A DNA stretch of 64,000 nt from contig NZ_LMFY01000001.1 of the NCBI RefSeq assembly GCF_001426995.1, forward strand, positions 2,043,675-2,107,674. The letters are read 5' to 3'. This DNA is from Microbacterium sp. Root553 (GTDB lineage Bacteria; Actinomycetota; Actinomycetes; Actinomycetales; Microbacteriaceae). This document shows positions 1 through 9,510 of the stretch, piece by piece (positions within the stretch are counted from its first letter, which is position 1; every line of letters starts with the position of its first letter). The notes under the pieces are model-generated. The model was given only the letters and a program-made list of their open reading frames with translations. It was not told where the DNA came from and made no database searches. Made by a program: the position numbers and the translations under genes.

Positions 1-26
1 CATCTTCCGCGGCACGTGCCCCTCAT
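1..26 (-). CDS. Possible 5' end of a gene running off the left edge
   Basis: An ATG at 26-24 on the minus strand follows a good Shine-Dalgarno sequence (AGGAG at about 33-37) with suitable spacing. Only eight codons (MRGTCRGR) lie in the window, so no function can be given. It would be co-directional with the acyltransferase that ends at 92. The call rests on the ribosome-binding site alone and the frame could close just outside the window. Confidence 0.35.
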
Positions 27-91
27 CGTGGTCTCCTGGGAACACCTCAGGACGACCCGTACCCCGCGACGGAATGCCGCGGAGTGGGCGG

Positions 92-2146
92 TCATTGCTG
101 CACGAACGGCTGTGTCAGCTCGTCCTCGAGCCAGCCCTCGCCGAACGAACGCGTGAGCGCTTCGGTGAGGTGGTGGCTGTCGAAGTACGCGGGAATTCCG
201 CCGACGACCGGGTAGCAGACGTCGTCGCAGAACACGTCGGAGAAGTCGACGACACTGAAATTCACATTGTCGATCATCGCCGCGGCGCGCGTCAGCGCCG
301 ACTCGGCGTCGACGCTCTCGACGGGTACGGTGCACGAGTCGAGGATGCAGTCCACGATGTCGACGGGCAGCACCGGGGGCTCGGCCATCAGGATGACGCG
401 CTTGCCAGAGTCGAGCCACTGGTTCCACGCGTCGGCGTAGCCGGTGCCGGGGTCGGGCTGGCCGTTGACGGTGTACTTGCCCGACCAGGCCGTCGTGATG
501 ATGACGTCGATGTCGGGGTCCTCGACCAGCATGCCGATCGTGCCCGTGCGCCAGGCCTGGCAGTCTGCGACGTAGGCGGGGTCCGTGATGATCGTTCCCA
601 CCGCGGGGTCGGCGGTCGCCGCGCAGCCTCCCTTGAGGAAGGTGTGGATGCGCGCGTTGTGCACGGGCGCCACGGTGTCGAGCGAGCCGGACCACATCTC
701 GGCGTGTGAGTCTCCGACGATCGCGATGTCGAGGTCCTGCGTCCCCTCCGGCACTCCGAACGAGCAGGTCTTGACGACCCCGTCGGCGGTGGTCACCTCT
801 TCGCAGACGGTGCCTCCGGTCGTGCTGGTGATGAGGTTGAAGTGGCTCTCGGAGAGCAGGTACCCCTGGTCGCCGAGCTCGCGAGAGTCGGAGCATTCAG
901 CAGTGCCGAGTTCTGCCTGGGCGCCGAAGCACTCCCCGGGGTCCTTCGACGCGGCGACGAGTGCGGCGGTCGCCGCGACACCGCGGTCCCGAAGGGCGAT
1001 CACACCGACGGCGGACGGGATGACGACCACGGCCATTGCGACCAGGGTCATGACGAGGATCCAGCGTGGGCGGGTGCGGGCGAGCGGGCCGAGGCGCACC
1101 GGGTCTTCGACGAAACGCTTGGTGAGCAGTGCGAGAACCAGGGTGATGGCGAGGAGGACGAACTTGTCCGGTGTGCCGATCGGCTGCGACAGGATGACGG
1201 GGGCGGCGACGATGAGCGGCCAGTGCCAGAGGTACGCCGAGTAGCTCACGTCGCCGATGATCTGCACGGGGCGGAACGAGGTGATCGCCCGCGTCGACCA
1301 GGTGTGCTCGGCCTCGCCGATCGCGATGACGAGAACGACACCGAGGACGGGGATGAGGGCGGCGGGTCCGGGAACGCCGGACTGCGAGTCGAGGAGCACG
1401 GCACTGCCGAGGATGAGCGCCCAGCCGAGCCAGACGAACGCGCTGAGGCGGCGGCGGATCGTCTCACTGAAGACGGGGAGCAGGGCGACGAGGCCACCCG
1501 CGGCGAACTCCCACGCACGGCCCGTGGTCTGGAAGTACGCGGCCGACGGGGTCTGGGCATTGGAGTACACGGCCCAGGCGAGCGAGACGATCGCGATGCT
1601 CGCGAAGACGACAGCGGTGACGACGACCTGCGTGCGCTTGGCGCGACGGAAGGTGAGCCAGGCGACGACCAAGAGGATGATCGGCCAGACGATGTAGAAC
1701 TGCTCCTCGACCGAGAGCGACCAGTAGTGGGTGACCAGGGTCTGGGCCTCGCCCTGGGCGAAGTAGTCGAGCGAGTTCGAGGAGAGCAGCCAGTTGAGCA
1801 CGTAGACCGCGGCGGCGCCGATCTGATAGAGCTCGTCTTGCCACTGGGGAAGGGGCATCTTCACGACGGTGAAGATGGCGCACACCGCGAGCACGACCAG
1901 TGCGGCGGGCAGCAGACGGCGGGCACGTCGGGCCCAGAACGCGCCCAGTCGGATCTTGCCGGTGCTCCGCGACTCGCGGAGCAGGTGGGACGTGATGAGG
2001 AATCCGCTGATCGCGAAGAAGACGTCGACGCCGATGTAGCCGCCGGGAAGGACCTCGGGCCACATGTGGTTGACGATCACGGCGAGCACGGCCACCGCGC
2101 GGAGCGCCTGCAGATCAGTGCGGAAGTCCCGCTGTGGTCCAGTCAT
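92..2146 (-). CDS. Membrane acyltransferase with C-terminal SGNH domain (OafA/YrhL-like)
   Basis: The 684-residue protein has two parts. Residues about 8-390 are an acyltransferase-3 domain of ten or so membrane helices; it opens with the family motif FRTDLQALRAVAV and the probable catalytic His27, and carries SVEEQFYIVWP. Residues about 430-680 look like an extracytoplasmic SGNH domain, with VGDSHAEMW holding the nucleophilic Ser and DSHHLTEA near the C-terminus. Proteins of this layout O-acylate cell-surface polysaccharides or peptidoglycan using a cytoplasmic acyl donor. The target here cannot be told from sequence. No glycan-synthesis genes flank it on the right. Start ATG at 2146; divergent from the SDR gene. 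Confidence 0.9.
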   Translation of the reverse strand: MTGPQRDFRTDLQALRAVAVLAVIVNHMWPEVLPGGYIGVDVFFAISGFLITSHLLRESRSTGKIRLGAFWARRARRLLPAALVVLAVCAIFTVVKMPLPQWQDELYQIGAAAVYVLNWLLSSNSLDYFAQGEAQTLVTHYWSLSVEEQFYIVWPIILLVVAWLTFRRAKRTQVVVTAVVFASIAIVSLAWAVYSNAQTPSAAYFQTTGRAWEFAAGGLVALLPVFSETIRRRLSAFVWLGWALILGSAVLLDSQSGVPGPAALIPVLGVVLVIAIGEAEHTWSTRAITSFRPVQIIGDVSYSAYLWHWPLIVAAPVILSQPIGTPDKFVLLAITLVLALLTKRFVEDPVRLGPLARTRPRWILVMTLVAMAVVVIPSAVGVIALRDRGVAATAALVAASKDPGECFGAQAELGTAECSDSRELGDQGYLLSESHFNLITSTTGGTVCEEVTTADGVVKTCSFGVPEGTQDLDIAIVGDSHAEMWSGSLDTVAPVHNARIHTFLKGGCAATADPAVGTIITDPAYVADCQAWRTGTIGMLVEDPDIDVIITTAWSGKYTVNGQPDPGTGYADAWNQWLDSGKRVILMAEPPVLPVDIVDCILDSCTVPVESVDAESALTRAAAMIDNVNFSVVDFSDVFCDDVCYPVVGGIPAYFDSHHLTEALTRSFGEGWLEDELTQPFVQQ

Positions 2147-2349
2147 CGTTCCCTTATCTCGGCCATGACTTGGTCAAACAAGTAGGACGCACGCGTTCTG
2201 ACATTCGTTCCGCTGACACGAGTCGAGCCGACACAGGTTCCCGCGAAGACGCCTGTGGCACGACGATCCTCTTCGGGTACGTGCACATCCTATTTGCTCG
2301 GAGTGACACGGCGTGCTGGTGCGCACCCGGGAAACCGGTCGGAACATCG

Positions 2350-2355
2350 TACGGT
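2350..2355 (+). promoter_or_regulatory. Leaderless-type -10 box of the SDR gene
   Basis: TACGGT ends 7 nt before the ATG at 2363, the spacing expected when transcription begins at or next to the start codon. The 2147-2362 divergent interval holds this box and presumably the acyltransferase promoter; I see no clear operator in it. Confidence 0.45.
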
Positions 2356-2362
2356 GGAGAGC

Positions 2363-3145
2363 ATGGTGAACAGGCGTGCAGTGGTGACCGGTGCGAGCTC
2401 GGGTATCGGACAGGCGACGGTGCGCGCACTGCGCGCCCGCGGGTGGGGAGTGGTCGGCGTCGCGCGCCGTGAGGACCGGCTGGCGGCGCTCGCCGCCGAG
2501 ACCGGGGCATCGGCGATCGCGTGCGATCTGACGAACCCCGACGCCGTCGCGGCTCTGGTCGAAGAGCTCGAGGCCTCGGGGCCGGTGCACGCCCTCGTGC
2601 AGGTGGCCGGAGGGGCCAGAGGCACCGATCGCGTCGAGAACGCGTCGACAGACGACTGGCAGTGGATGTACGACGCGAACGTGCTCTCGAGTCAGCGTCT
2701 GGTGGCCGGGCTGCTGCCGCTGCTGCGTCGGGCCGCCGCGGCGGACGGTCACGCCGACACGCTGTTCGTCACCTCCACCGCGGCGCAGGTGGCGTACGCC
2801 GGAGGCGGCGGATACAACGCGGCGAAGGCCGCGCAGTCCATGCTCGTGCATGCCCTGCGACTCGAGCTCAACGGCGAACCGATCCGGGTCGCCGAGGTCG
2901 CGCCCGGCATGGTGCACACCGAGGAGTTCACGCTCAATCGTCTCGGCGGGGATGCGGTCGCCGCCGAGTCCGTGTACGCGGATGTCGAGGCGCCGCTGCG
3001 CGCCGAGGACGTCGCGGACGTCATAGCCTACGCGCTCGACGCACCGGGGCACGTGAACCTCGATCTCATCACCATGCGCCCCGTGGCCCAGTCCGCGAAC
3101 CATCTGCTCGCGCGCGGACCGCTGCGTGTGCGTCCCGTCGGCTGA
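2363..3145 (+). CDS. SDR family oxidoreductase
   Basis: This is a 260-residue classical short-chain dehydrogenase/reductase. The NAD(P)-binding TGxxxGIG motif (VTGASSGIG) lies at residues 7-15. A Ser (FVTSTAAQ) and the YxxxK pair (YNAAK) provide the catalytic Ser-Tyr-Lys. The substrate cannot be predicted. An upstream in-frame start at 2255 exists, but the Rossmann motif and the TACGGT box 7 nt upstream favour ATG 2363. Three nucleotides separate it from ung, so the two are probably co-transcribed. Confidence 0.88.
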   Translation: MVNRRAVVTGASSGIGQATVRALRARGWGVVGVARREDRLAALAAETGASAIACDLTNPDAVAALVEELEASGPVHALVQVAGGARGTDRVENASTDDWQWMYDANVLSSQRLVAGLLPLLRRAAAADGHADTLFVTSTAAQVAYAGGGGYNAAKAAQSMLVHALRLELNGEPIRVAEVAPGMVHTEEFTLNRLGGDAVAAESVYADVEAPLRAEDVADVIAYALDAPGHVNLDLITMRPVAQSANHLLARGPLRVRPVG

Positions 3146-3148
3146 GCG

Positions 3149-3859
3149 ATGTCGAGCCGCACTCTCGCCGAACTGGCCGCCGACGGTCTGATCGATAAGG
3201 GGTGGGCCGACGCGCTCGCGCCCGCCCAGGAGACCATCACGGCCATCGGGCACCGGCTGCGCGAGGAGCAGGCCGCGGGTCGCGGCTATCTCCCGGCAGG
3301 CGACCACGTGCTGCAGGCGTTCCGACGACCCCTGGCAGACGTGCGGGTCCTCATCACCGGACAGGACCCCTATCCGACCCCCGGGCATCCGATCGGCCTG
3401 TCGTTCGCCGTCGATCGCGACGTGCGTCCGCTGCCGCGCAGCCTCGGCAACATCTATCGCGAACTCGAGAGCGATCTGGGCATCCCGCCCGCGCCGCACG
3501 GCGACCTCACGGCGTGGAGCGACCAGGGCGTGCTGCTGCTGAACAGAGTGCTCACCGTGAGACCGGGTGAGGCCGGATCCCATCGTCGGTGGGGATGGGA
3601 GCAGGTGACCGAGCTCGCGATCCGCGCTCTCGTCGCTCGAGACCGCCCTCTCGTCGCGATCCTCTGGGGAAAGGACGCCGCTCAGCTGCAGCCGGTCCTG
3701 GGCGACACGCCGGTCATCGCATCCGCCCACCCGTCGCCGCTCTCCGCCCGCCGAGGGTTCTTCGGCTCACGTCCGTTCTCGCGGGCCAACGGCCTGCTCG
3801 AGTCCCTCGGAGCGGCACCCGTGGACTGGCGCATCGACGGGGCGCCGCGCCTAAGCTGA
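3149..3859 (+). CDS. ung: Uracil-DNA glycosylase
   Basis: Removes uracil from DNA as the first step of base-excision repair of deaminated cytosine, relevant in a GC-rich genome. The 236-residue protein shows the family-1 active-site motif [11 protein letters not shown] (Asp73 is the likely general base), [20 protein letters not shown], and the DNA-intercalation motif HPSPLSA near the C-terminus. Length is typical. It follows the SDR gene by 3 nt, with GNAT starting 4 nt after its stop but behind its own -10-like box. Confidence 0.95.
   Translation: MSSRTLAELAADGLIDKGWADALAPAQETITAIGHRLREEQAAGRGYLPAGDHVLQAFRRPLADVRVLITGQDPYPTPGHPIGLSFAVDRDVRPLPRSLGNIYRELESDLGIPPAPHGDLTAWSDQGVLLLNRVLTVRPGEAGSHRRWGWEQVTELAIRALVARDRPLVAILWGKDAAQLQPVLGDTPVIASAHPSPLSARRGFFGSRPFSRANGLLESLGAAPVDWRIDGAPRLS
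3852..3857 (+). promoter_or_regulatory. Leaderless-type -10 box of the GNAT gene
   Basis: TAAGCT spans the end of ung and lies 6 nt before ATG 3864. It would give the acetyltransferase its own leaderless transcript even though it is packed behind ung. Confidence 0.45.
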
Positions 3860-3863
3860 ACCC

Positions 3864-4481
3864 ATGCAGTTCGAGCCCGGTGACCGTCGTCGCGTGCTGC
3901 CGCGCCATCTGCGTCCCCAGCCCGTTCCCGACGTCTTCTCGTTCTCGATCCGTCCCGCCAGGGCCGGCGATCTCCCGTATGTGCGCGAGATATACAACCA
4001 CTTCGTGAGCAACTCGGTGGTCACCCTCGACGAGCGGCGCAGCAGCATCCCGTACTGGCGCGAGAAGTTCGCCCTGCTGAGCAAGCTCGGACTGCCCTTC
4101 CTCGTGGCGGTGTCGCCGGCGGGCGTCGTGATCGGCTACGCGCTCGCCCAGCCGTGGGCGGGCAAGAACGCCTACCGCTACACCGTCGAGGACTCGATCT
4201 ACCTGGGGCCGGGTGCCGGAGGCAAGGGTCTCGGTGTCGCCCTGCTGCAGGCCCTCATCGACGCCTGCGAGCATCTCGGCATCCGCGAGATGGTCGCCGT
4301 GATCAGTGACACGAAGGCCGAGGCGTCGATCAGACTCCATGCGAAGCTCGGCTTCGTCGAGGCGGGCCGGATGGGCCGCGTCGGTCACAAGTTCGGCCGC
4401 GACCTCGGCACGGTCTACATGCGTCGTGCGCTGCGGCCGAGCCGGCGTCGTCGCCTCTTCGGAGCGATCTCGGCGCGGTGA
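3864..4481 (+). CDS. GNAT N-acetyltransferase, phosphinothricin/methionine-sulfone acetyltransferase-like
   Basis: The 205-residue protein is a single GNAT domain (from about residue 28) that transfers acetyl from acetyl-CoA to an amine. It has the layout of the Pat/Bar/MnaT branch: VREIYNHFVSNSVVTLDE near the N-terminus, the acyl-CoA pyrophosphate loop GPGAGGKGLG, and KLGFVEAGRMGRVGHKFG near the C-terminus. Such enzymes often acetylate phosphinothricin or methionine sulfone; that substrate is only inferred. It ends 8 nt from the convergent ABC ATPase gene. Confidence 0.85.
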   Translation: MQFEPGDRRRVLPRHLRPQPVPDVFSFSIRPARAGDLPYVREIYNHFVSNSVVTLDERRSSIPYWREKFALLSKLGLPFLVAVSPAGVVIGYALAQPWAGKNAYRYTVEDSIYLGPGAGGKGLGVALLQALIDACEHLGIREMVAVISDTKAEASIRLHAKLGFVEAGRMGRVGHKFGRDLGTVYMRRALRPSRRRRLFGAISAR

Positions 4482-4489
4482 CCCCTCGA

Positions 4490-5284
4490 TCATTCCCCGG
4501 GGGCGGGGATGACCGGGATCGCTGCGAGCAGAGTCCTCGTGTAGTCGTGTCGCGGGTGCAGCAGGACGTCGGTCGTGGCACCGCGCTCGACGATGCTCCC
4601 GTCCTTCATCACCACGACGGTGTCGCAGAGGTTCTGCACCACGCCGATGTCGTGTGAGACGAGGACGAGGGTCAGATCGGTGGTGCGTCGCAGCTCGATC
4701 AGGAGCTCGAGGATCTGCGCCCGCACGGTGACGTCGAGAGCCGAGAGCGGCTCGTCTCCGACGAGGATGCGGGGTCGGTGGACGATCGCCCTGGCCAGGG
4801 CGATGCGTTGCCGCTGTCCGCCGGAGAACTCGTGCGGGTAGCGGTCGGCCATCTCGGGCTCGAGACCGACCTGCTCCAGCACCTCGCGCACACGGGCGCG
4901 GTGGTCGCCGTCGATCGCGAGAGCCCAGAGAGGTTCGCGGATGATCTGCGCGGCCGTCATCCGCGGGTCCAGGGAGGCGTAGGGATCCTGGAACACGAGC
5001 CCCGTCTGTCGGCGCAGCCAGTGCAGCGATCGGGCGGATGCCGCGGCATCCACCGTCCTGCCGTCGACCCGCACCATGCCCGCCGTCGGGCGGTCGAGCC
5101 CGAGGAGCAGACGCACCAGGGTGGACTTGCCCGATCCGGATTCTCCGATGATGCCGAGGGAGGACCCCTCGACGATGTCGAGATCCGTGGCGGCCAGAGC
5201 AGTCTGCGTGCGAGGTCGTGCGAGCGTCGAACGCCGTGGGACCGCATAGTCGCGCTGCAGTCCTCGCGCCTCGATCAGGCTCAT
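4490..5284 (-). CDS. Oligopeptide ABC transporter ATP-binding protein (OppF/DppF-like)
   Basis: This is the second ATPase of a peptide/nickel-type importer; it hydrolyses ATP at the cytoplasmic face to drive uptake. The 264-residue protein has Walker [10 protein letters not shown], the signature [14 protein letters not shown], Walker [13 protein letters not shown] and the H-loop VSHDIGVV. Start MSLIEARG at 5284 overlaps the upstream ATPase stop as ATGA; an in-frame start at 5308 lies inside the neighbour and is less likely. It is the last gene of the operon. Confidence 0.92.
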   Translation of the reverse strand: MSLIEARGLQRDYAVPRRSTLARPRTQTALAATDLDIVEGSSLGIIGESGSGKSTLVRLLLGLDRPTAGMVRVDGRTVDAAASARSLHWLRRQTGLVFQDPYASLDPRMTAAQIIREPLWALAIDGDHRARVREVLEQVGLEPEMADRYPHEFSGGQRQRIALARAIVHRPRILVGDEPLSALDVTVRAQILELLIELRRTTDLTLVLVSHDIGVVQNLCDTVVVMKDGSIVERGATTDVLLHPRHDYTRTLLAAIPVIPAPGE

Positions 5285-6072
5285 CGGGTGCCTCCGTCCG
5301 GCCGCCACAGCGTCGCGGTGGCATCGCGCAGCAGCCCCTTCGTCACGCTCGACGCGGGCGCGCTCAGCAGGGTGCTGACCGGTGCGGTCTCGACGACGCG
5401 GCCGTCTTCGAGCACGACTCCGTGCGTGGCGACCTGTGCGAGCACCGCGAGGTCGTGGGTGATGAAAACCAGGGACATGCCCTGCTCCTCGGCGAGACCC
5501 AGCAGCAGGGCGAGGATCTCCGCCTGGATGGTGACGTCGAGAGCCGTGGTCGGTTCGTCGGCGATGAGGAGGCGCGGGCGGCAGGCGAGCGCCATCGCGA
5601 TCGCCACACGCTGTCGCTGACCGCCCGAGAGTTGATGCGGGTAGCGGTCGACGATCGCCTCGGGATCGGGAAGGCGCACCCGCGCCGCCTCCTGGATCGC
5701 GCGATCACGTGCATCGCGGCGGCCGATGCCCTCGTGGATGCGTATCGACTCGGCGATCTGCCTGCCCACGGTGCGGATCGGGTTCAGCGCCGTGCGGGGC
5801 TCCTGGAACACGATGCCGATCTCGTCGCCGCGCAGCCGCGCCAGCTCCCTGTCGGGCATGCCGATCAGCTCGGTGCCGTTCCAGCGGATGCTGCCGCTCG
5901 CCGACGCGCCGTCGGGGAGCAGGCCGAGCACGGCGAGCGCGGTGAGCGACTTGCCCGACCCGGACTCTCCGATGAGACCGAGGCGGGTGCCGTCCGGCAC
6001 CTCGAACGAGACGCCGTCGACGACGGGGCGACCGTCGATGCGGACGACCAGGTCCTCCACGATGAGACTCAT
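5281..6072 (-). CDS. Oligopeptide ABC transporter ATP-binding protein (OppD/DppD-like)
   Basis: First ATPase of the peptide importer, 263 residues. Visible motifs are Walker [10 protein letters not shown], the Q-loop region [14 protein letters not shown], signature [14 protein letters not shown], Walker [13 protein letters not shown] and ITHDLAVL. OppD/OppF-type ATPases work as a heterodimer, and both are encoded here. It starts in an ATGA overlap with the permease gene at 6069-6072 and ends in another with the next ATPase. The C-terminal Fe-S-type extension seen in some OppD proteins is absent, so it is at the short end for the family. Confidence 0.92.
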   Translation of the reverse strand: MSLIVEDLVVRIDGRPVVDGVSFEVPDGTRLGLIGESGSGKSLTALAVLGLLPDGASASGSIRWNGTELIGMPDRELARLRGDEIGIVFQEPRTALNPIRTVGRQIAESIRIHEGIGRRDARDRAIQEAARVRLPDPEAIVDRYPHQLSGGQRQRVAIAMALACRPRLLIADEPTTALDVTIQAEILALLLGLAEEQGMSLVFITHDLAVLAQVATHGVVLEDGRVVETAPVSTLLSAPASSVTKGLLRDATATLWRPDGGTR

Positions 6073-6935
6073 GCGACCACCGCCGGGGTGTGGATCTCCG
6101 CCGCGCGGTGACGCAGCGTCGGGTCGGTGGCCTCGCGCAGGGCGTCTCCGAGCAGGTTGAGAGCGAGCACGGTGATCGTGATCGCGAGGCCCGGCCAGAT
6201 GACCGAGAGCGGGTGCACGCCGATGTAGCGCTGCAGATCGGACAGGAGCAGACCCCAGCTCGGGTCGGTGACCGCGGCGCCGAACCCCAGGTACGACAAC
6301 CCGGCCTCGGCGAGCACCGCGACCGCCATCGACCACGAGAGCTGCACGATGAACACCGGCGCGACGTTCGGCAGCAGATGGCGGAGCAGGCTCTGGGCGG
6401 CGGTGAGGCCGGAGGCCCGGGCGGCGAGCACGAAGTCGCTCTGCTGCACACGGCGGAGCTCGGGTCGGGTGACGCGGGCGATGTTCACGCCGAAGCCGAT
6501 GCCGACCGCCCAGATCACGACCCACAGCGACCCGCCCCACACCGACGAGATCATCATCGCGATCAGCAGGACGGGGAACGCGATGAGGATGTCGACGAGC
6601 ACCGCGACCGTCTCGCGGAGCCACCGGGCGGTCAGTGCGCCGAGAGCGGCGAGCGCGATGCCGACGAGGGTCGCGACGATCCCGGCCCCGACGCTCACGA
6701 AGACCGTCGTACGGGCTCCCGCCATGAGCAGGCTCAGGATGTCACGGCCGGTGTCGTCGGTGCCGAGCAGATGCGGCCAGCTCGGCACCGCCCAGCGCGC
6801 GCCGATGTCGGACGTCTGCGGGTCGAACGGCGTCCACAGCAGTGAGACCAGCGCCGTGAGGGCGACGAGCGCGATGACGATCAGACCGAACCGCCCTGTG
6901 GCGGTGCGCAGCAGTCGTGGGAGCCAGCCGGGCAT
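6069..6935 (-). CDS. Oligopeptide ABC transporter permease (DppC-like)
   Basis: Inner-membrane permease of the importer, 288 residues with about six helices. An N-terminal helix (LIVIALVALTALVSLLW) comes before the binding-protein-dependent permease domain. The cytoplasmic EAA-type loop ASGLTAAQSLLRHLLPN contacts the ATPases. LLGTDDTGRDILS, near residue 60, is typical of the DppC branch. ATGA overlaps on both sides show tight translational coupling within the operon. Confidence 0.92.
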   Translation of the reverse strand: MPGWLPRLLRTATGRFGLIVIALVALTALVSLLWTPFDPQTSDIGARWAVPSWPHLLGTDDTGRDILSLLMAGARTTVFVSVGAGIVATLVGIALAALGALTARWLRETVAVLVDILIAFPVLLIAMMISSVWGGSLWVVIWAVGIGFGVNIARVTRPELRRVQQSDFVLAARASGLTAAQSLLRHLLPNVAPVFIVQLSWSMAVAVLAEAGLSYLGFGAAVTDPSWGLLLSDLQRYIGVHPLSVIWPGLAITITVLALNLLGDALREATDPTLRHRAAEIHTPAVVA

Positions 6936-7882
6936 CAGGCCTCCCTCTGTCGCGGGTCGATCGCCCGGTGGACCAGATCGACGACGAATCCGACGACCAG
7001 CACGAAGCCGGTGAGGACGAGAAGCTCGCTCTGGACCTTGACGAGGTCGCGGGTGCCGACGTCGGCCACGAGCATCCGTCCGATCCCCGGCAGCGTGAAC
7101 AGCTGCTCGATCACCACCGAGCCGACGATGATCCCGGCGATCTGCAGGCCGAGGACGGTGATGATCGACAGGCCGACCGCGGGAATGCCGTGCGAGATCA
7201 GGGCGCGGGTGCGCGTGAGGCCCTTGGCGGCGGCGGTGCGGACGAAGTCCTGCCCGGCGGCCTGCAGGGTGGCGCTGCGGACGAAGCGCATCAGCATGGC
7301 CCCTTCGACGATGCCGATGGTGAGGGCCGGGAGCAGCAGTGACTCGATCGCCTTCCCCGGTGTGCTCCATCCGGTGCGCGGGAACCCCTGCGGGGGGAGC
7401 CAGCCCAGCCACACCGAGAAGACCACGATCAGCATCATCCCGGCCCACACGACCGGCACGGCGGCGAGGGCCTGAGCACCGACGCTGAGCGCGGTGCCAC
7501 CCCGCGCGTTCCGACGCAGCGCTGCGAGGATGCCGAACGGCACGGCGATGAGCACGGCGATGAGGAGGGCCATGATGCCGAGCGGCACCGTGACCTGCGA
7601 TTTCAGCAGCAGCTCCTCGCCGACCGATGCGCCGGAGAGCAGAGAGGTGCCCAGATCTCCGCGGAACAGTCCGCCGATCCACTCGGCGTACTGCACGGGG
7701 AGCGGACGGTCGAGGCCGAGCGATTCGCGCAGGGCCTGGACCTCCGCGGGCGATGCCTGGGTCCCGGCGATGAGCTGTGCGACGTCTCCGGGCAGCACGC
7801 GCAGCGTCAGGAAGATCACGGCGCTCGACACGAGGAGCCCTGCGACGAGCAGGGCTCCTCGGACGAGCGCGTAGCGGATCAC
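6935..7882 (-). CDS. Oligopeptide ABC transporter permease (DppB-like)
   Basis: Partner permease, 315 residues with about six helices. LGLDRPLPVQYAEWIGGLFRGD after the first helix is the usual DppB periplasmic segment, and TAAAKGLTRTRALISHGIPA is the EAA-type loop. It starts with GTG at 7882, 13 nt downstream of the binding-protein stop. The nearby ATG at 7896 closes after five codons and is not used. It overlaps the DppC-like gene by ATGA. Confidence 0.92.
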   Translation of the reverse strand: MIRYALVRGALLVAGLLVSSAVIFLTLRVLPGDVAQLIAGTQASPAEVQALRESLGLDRPLPVQYAEWIGGLFRGDLGTSLLSGASVGEELLLKSQVTVPLGIMALLIAVLIAVPFGILAALRRNARGGTALSVGAQALAAVPVVWAGMMLIVVFSVWLGWLPPQGFPRTGWSTPGKAIESLLLPALTIGIVEGAMLMRFVRSATLQAAGQDFVRTAAAKGLTRTRALISHGIPAVGLSIITVLGLQIAGIIVGSVVIEQLFTLPGIGRMLVADVGTRDLVKVQSELLVLTGFVLVVGFVVDLVHRAIDPRQREA

Positions 7883-7895
7883 GGGGTGCGCGTCA

Positions 7896-9416
7896 TCACT
7901 GGGGGGCGGCCACGGTCACGCCGGACAGGTTGATGCGGGAGTTGATCGAGTCCTCCGGGAAGCCGGTGACGAGCGGGCTCACCGCCGTGATGGTCGCGCC
8001 GTTGTAGAGCCAGTCCGCCGCGTGGTCCTCGGAGACGATGCGGGCCGCCTTCGCGAGCAGCTCTGCGGACGCGTCGGGATCGACCTCGGCGAGCGCCTGG
8101 GCGTACAGGCTCTGCACCTCGGCGTTGTCGTAGCCGAAGTAGTAGTCGGGGTTCGCGAAGTTGCCGAAGTCGCGCGGCTCGACGTGCAGCACGAAGCTGA
8201 GGTCGAAGTCGCGGTTGGTGTACACGTCCTCGAGCCACGTCGGGAACTCCACGGAGTCGACGTCGAGGGTCACACCGACCTTCTGGAAGTCGGAGATCAG
8301 CACCTTCGGCACGGTGGTGCCGTAGAAGCTCGGGATCGTGAGGGTGAGCTCCAGATCCTCCTGGCCGGCCTCTGCCAGCAGTTCCTTGGCCTTCTCCGGG
8401 TCGTAGGACACGACGTCGGAGAGGTCTTCGTAGCCGGGGTCGAGCTCGGGGATCGGACCGTAGAGCGTGGATCCCGCGCCGACGGCCGCGACGAGGGCGT
8501 CGTGGTCGATCGCGAGGCGGAGCGCCTCGCGAACCCTGACGTCGTCGAGCGGCGCCTTCGCATTGTTGAACGCCAGCGTCGCCTTGTCGGTGGTGCGGCC
8601 GGTGGTCAGCGTGAAGTCGCCGGAGTCCTCCAGCTGCGGGGCCAGGTTCGGGTCCACGGCGGTGAGCACCTGCACGCCGCCGTCGAGAGCGGTGTTCACT
8701 CCGGCCGTGAAGTCGGGGATGTACTGGAACTCGACCTCGGCGACACCGGCCGGCTCACCCCAGTAGGCCTCGTTGCGGGCGAAGGTGATCGCGCTGCCCT
8801 TGTTCCAGCGCGTCAGCGTGAAGGGTCCGGTGCCGTTCTCTGCGGTCTTGAGGTCGGTGGTGTCACCGGTCTGGAAGACGAGCCCGGCGGGCCCGGTGAG
8901 CGAGAAGAGGAAGTTCTGGTTCGGCGCGCTGAGCACGATCTGCACCGTGGTCGGGTCGGGCGCGGTGATCGAGGCGATCGACGCGAACTCGGCGTTGCCC
9001 TGCAGCGTGGCGTCGGTGCGGACCGCTTCGTACGAGGCCACCACGTCGGCCGAGGTCAGTGCGGCGCCGCTGTGGAAGGCGATGCCGTCGTTGAGCGTGA
9101 ACGTGTAGGTGAGGCCGTCGGTCGAGACCTCGTAGTCCGACGCGAGGCGCGGTTCGATCTCGTTGTCCTGCGACCGGGTGACGAGGCCCTCGTAGATGTT
9201 GTCGATCAGGATCTGCTCGAGTGCCGCACCGCTGGTGTGACGGATGTCGAGGTTCGTCGGCTCGAGCACGAGACCCACCTGCAGGGTCGCGTCAGGATCG
9301 GGTTCGCCGACCGGAGCGGAGGGCTCGGGGTCGGCTGCGCCTGCGCAGGCGGTGAGGACGATGGCGCTCGCCGCGATCGCGGAGATCAGCGCGAGTCGTC
9401 GCGTACGTCGGAACAT
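7896..9416 (-). CDS. Oligopeptide ABC transporter substrate-binding lipoprotein (SBP family 5)
   Basis: The 506-residue extracytoplasmic receptor captures peptides or related solutes for the importer. A signal peptide ends in the lipobox LTAC (Cys24), so it should be lipid-anchored on the outer face of the membrane. The mature part has the family-5 pattern, including ITFARNEAYWGEPAGVAEVE and VREALRLAIDHDALV. It is the first gene of the five-gene operon, which places receptor before permeases and ATPases. A TAGGCT box at 9463-9468 and GAGAGGAA just before the ATG supply promoter and ribosome-binding site. Confidence 0.93.
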   Translation of the reverse strand: MFRRTRRLALISAIAASAIVLTACAGAADPEPSAPVGEPDPDATLQVGLVLEPTNLDIRHTSGAALEQILIDNIYEGLVTRSQDNEIEPRLASDYEVSTDGLTYTFTLNDGIAFHSGAALTSADVVASYEAVRTDATLQGNAEFASIASITAPDPTTVQIVLSAPNQNFLFSLTGPAGLVFQTGDTTDLKTAENGTGPFTLTRWNKGSAITFARNEAYWGEPAGVAEVEFQYIPDFTAGVNTALDGGVQVLTAVDPNLAPQLEDSGDFTLTTGRTTDKATLAFNNAKAPLDDVRVREALRLAIDHDALVAAVGAGSTLYGPIPELDPGYEDLSDVVSYDPEKAKELLAEAGQEDLELTLTIPSFYGTTVPKVLISDFQKVGVTLDVDSVEFPTWLEDVYTNRDFDLSFVLHVEPRDFGNFANPDYYFGYDNAEVQSLYAQALAEVDPDASAELLAKAARIVSEDHAADWLYNGATITAVSPLVTGFPEDSINSRINLSGVTVAAPQ

Positions 9417-9462
9417 GGGGTGTTTCCTCTCGGTGCGGCATGTGCTGTGTGCCGGTGGGTCG

Positions 9463-9468
9463 AGCCTA
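9463..9468 (-). promoter_or_regulatory. -10 box of the oligopeptide importer operon
   Basis: TAGGCT on the minus strand lies 46 nt upstream of the binding-protein ATG (9416). Unlike many promoters here it leaves a short leader containing the purine-rich GAGAGGAA. No convincing -35 hexamer is seen. Confidence 0.4.
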
Positions 9469-9510
9469 GGGATGTGTCGGGTGGGTGCGGGCCGGATGTG
9501 GAACGGGAGG

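Noticed and set aside
842..2185. 447-codon frame opposite the acyltransferase
   Set aside because: The opposite strand has membrane helices and catalytic motifs; this frame is acidic/Arg-rich low complexity.
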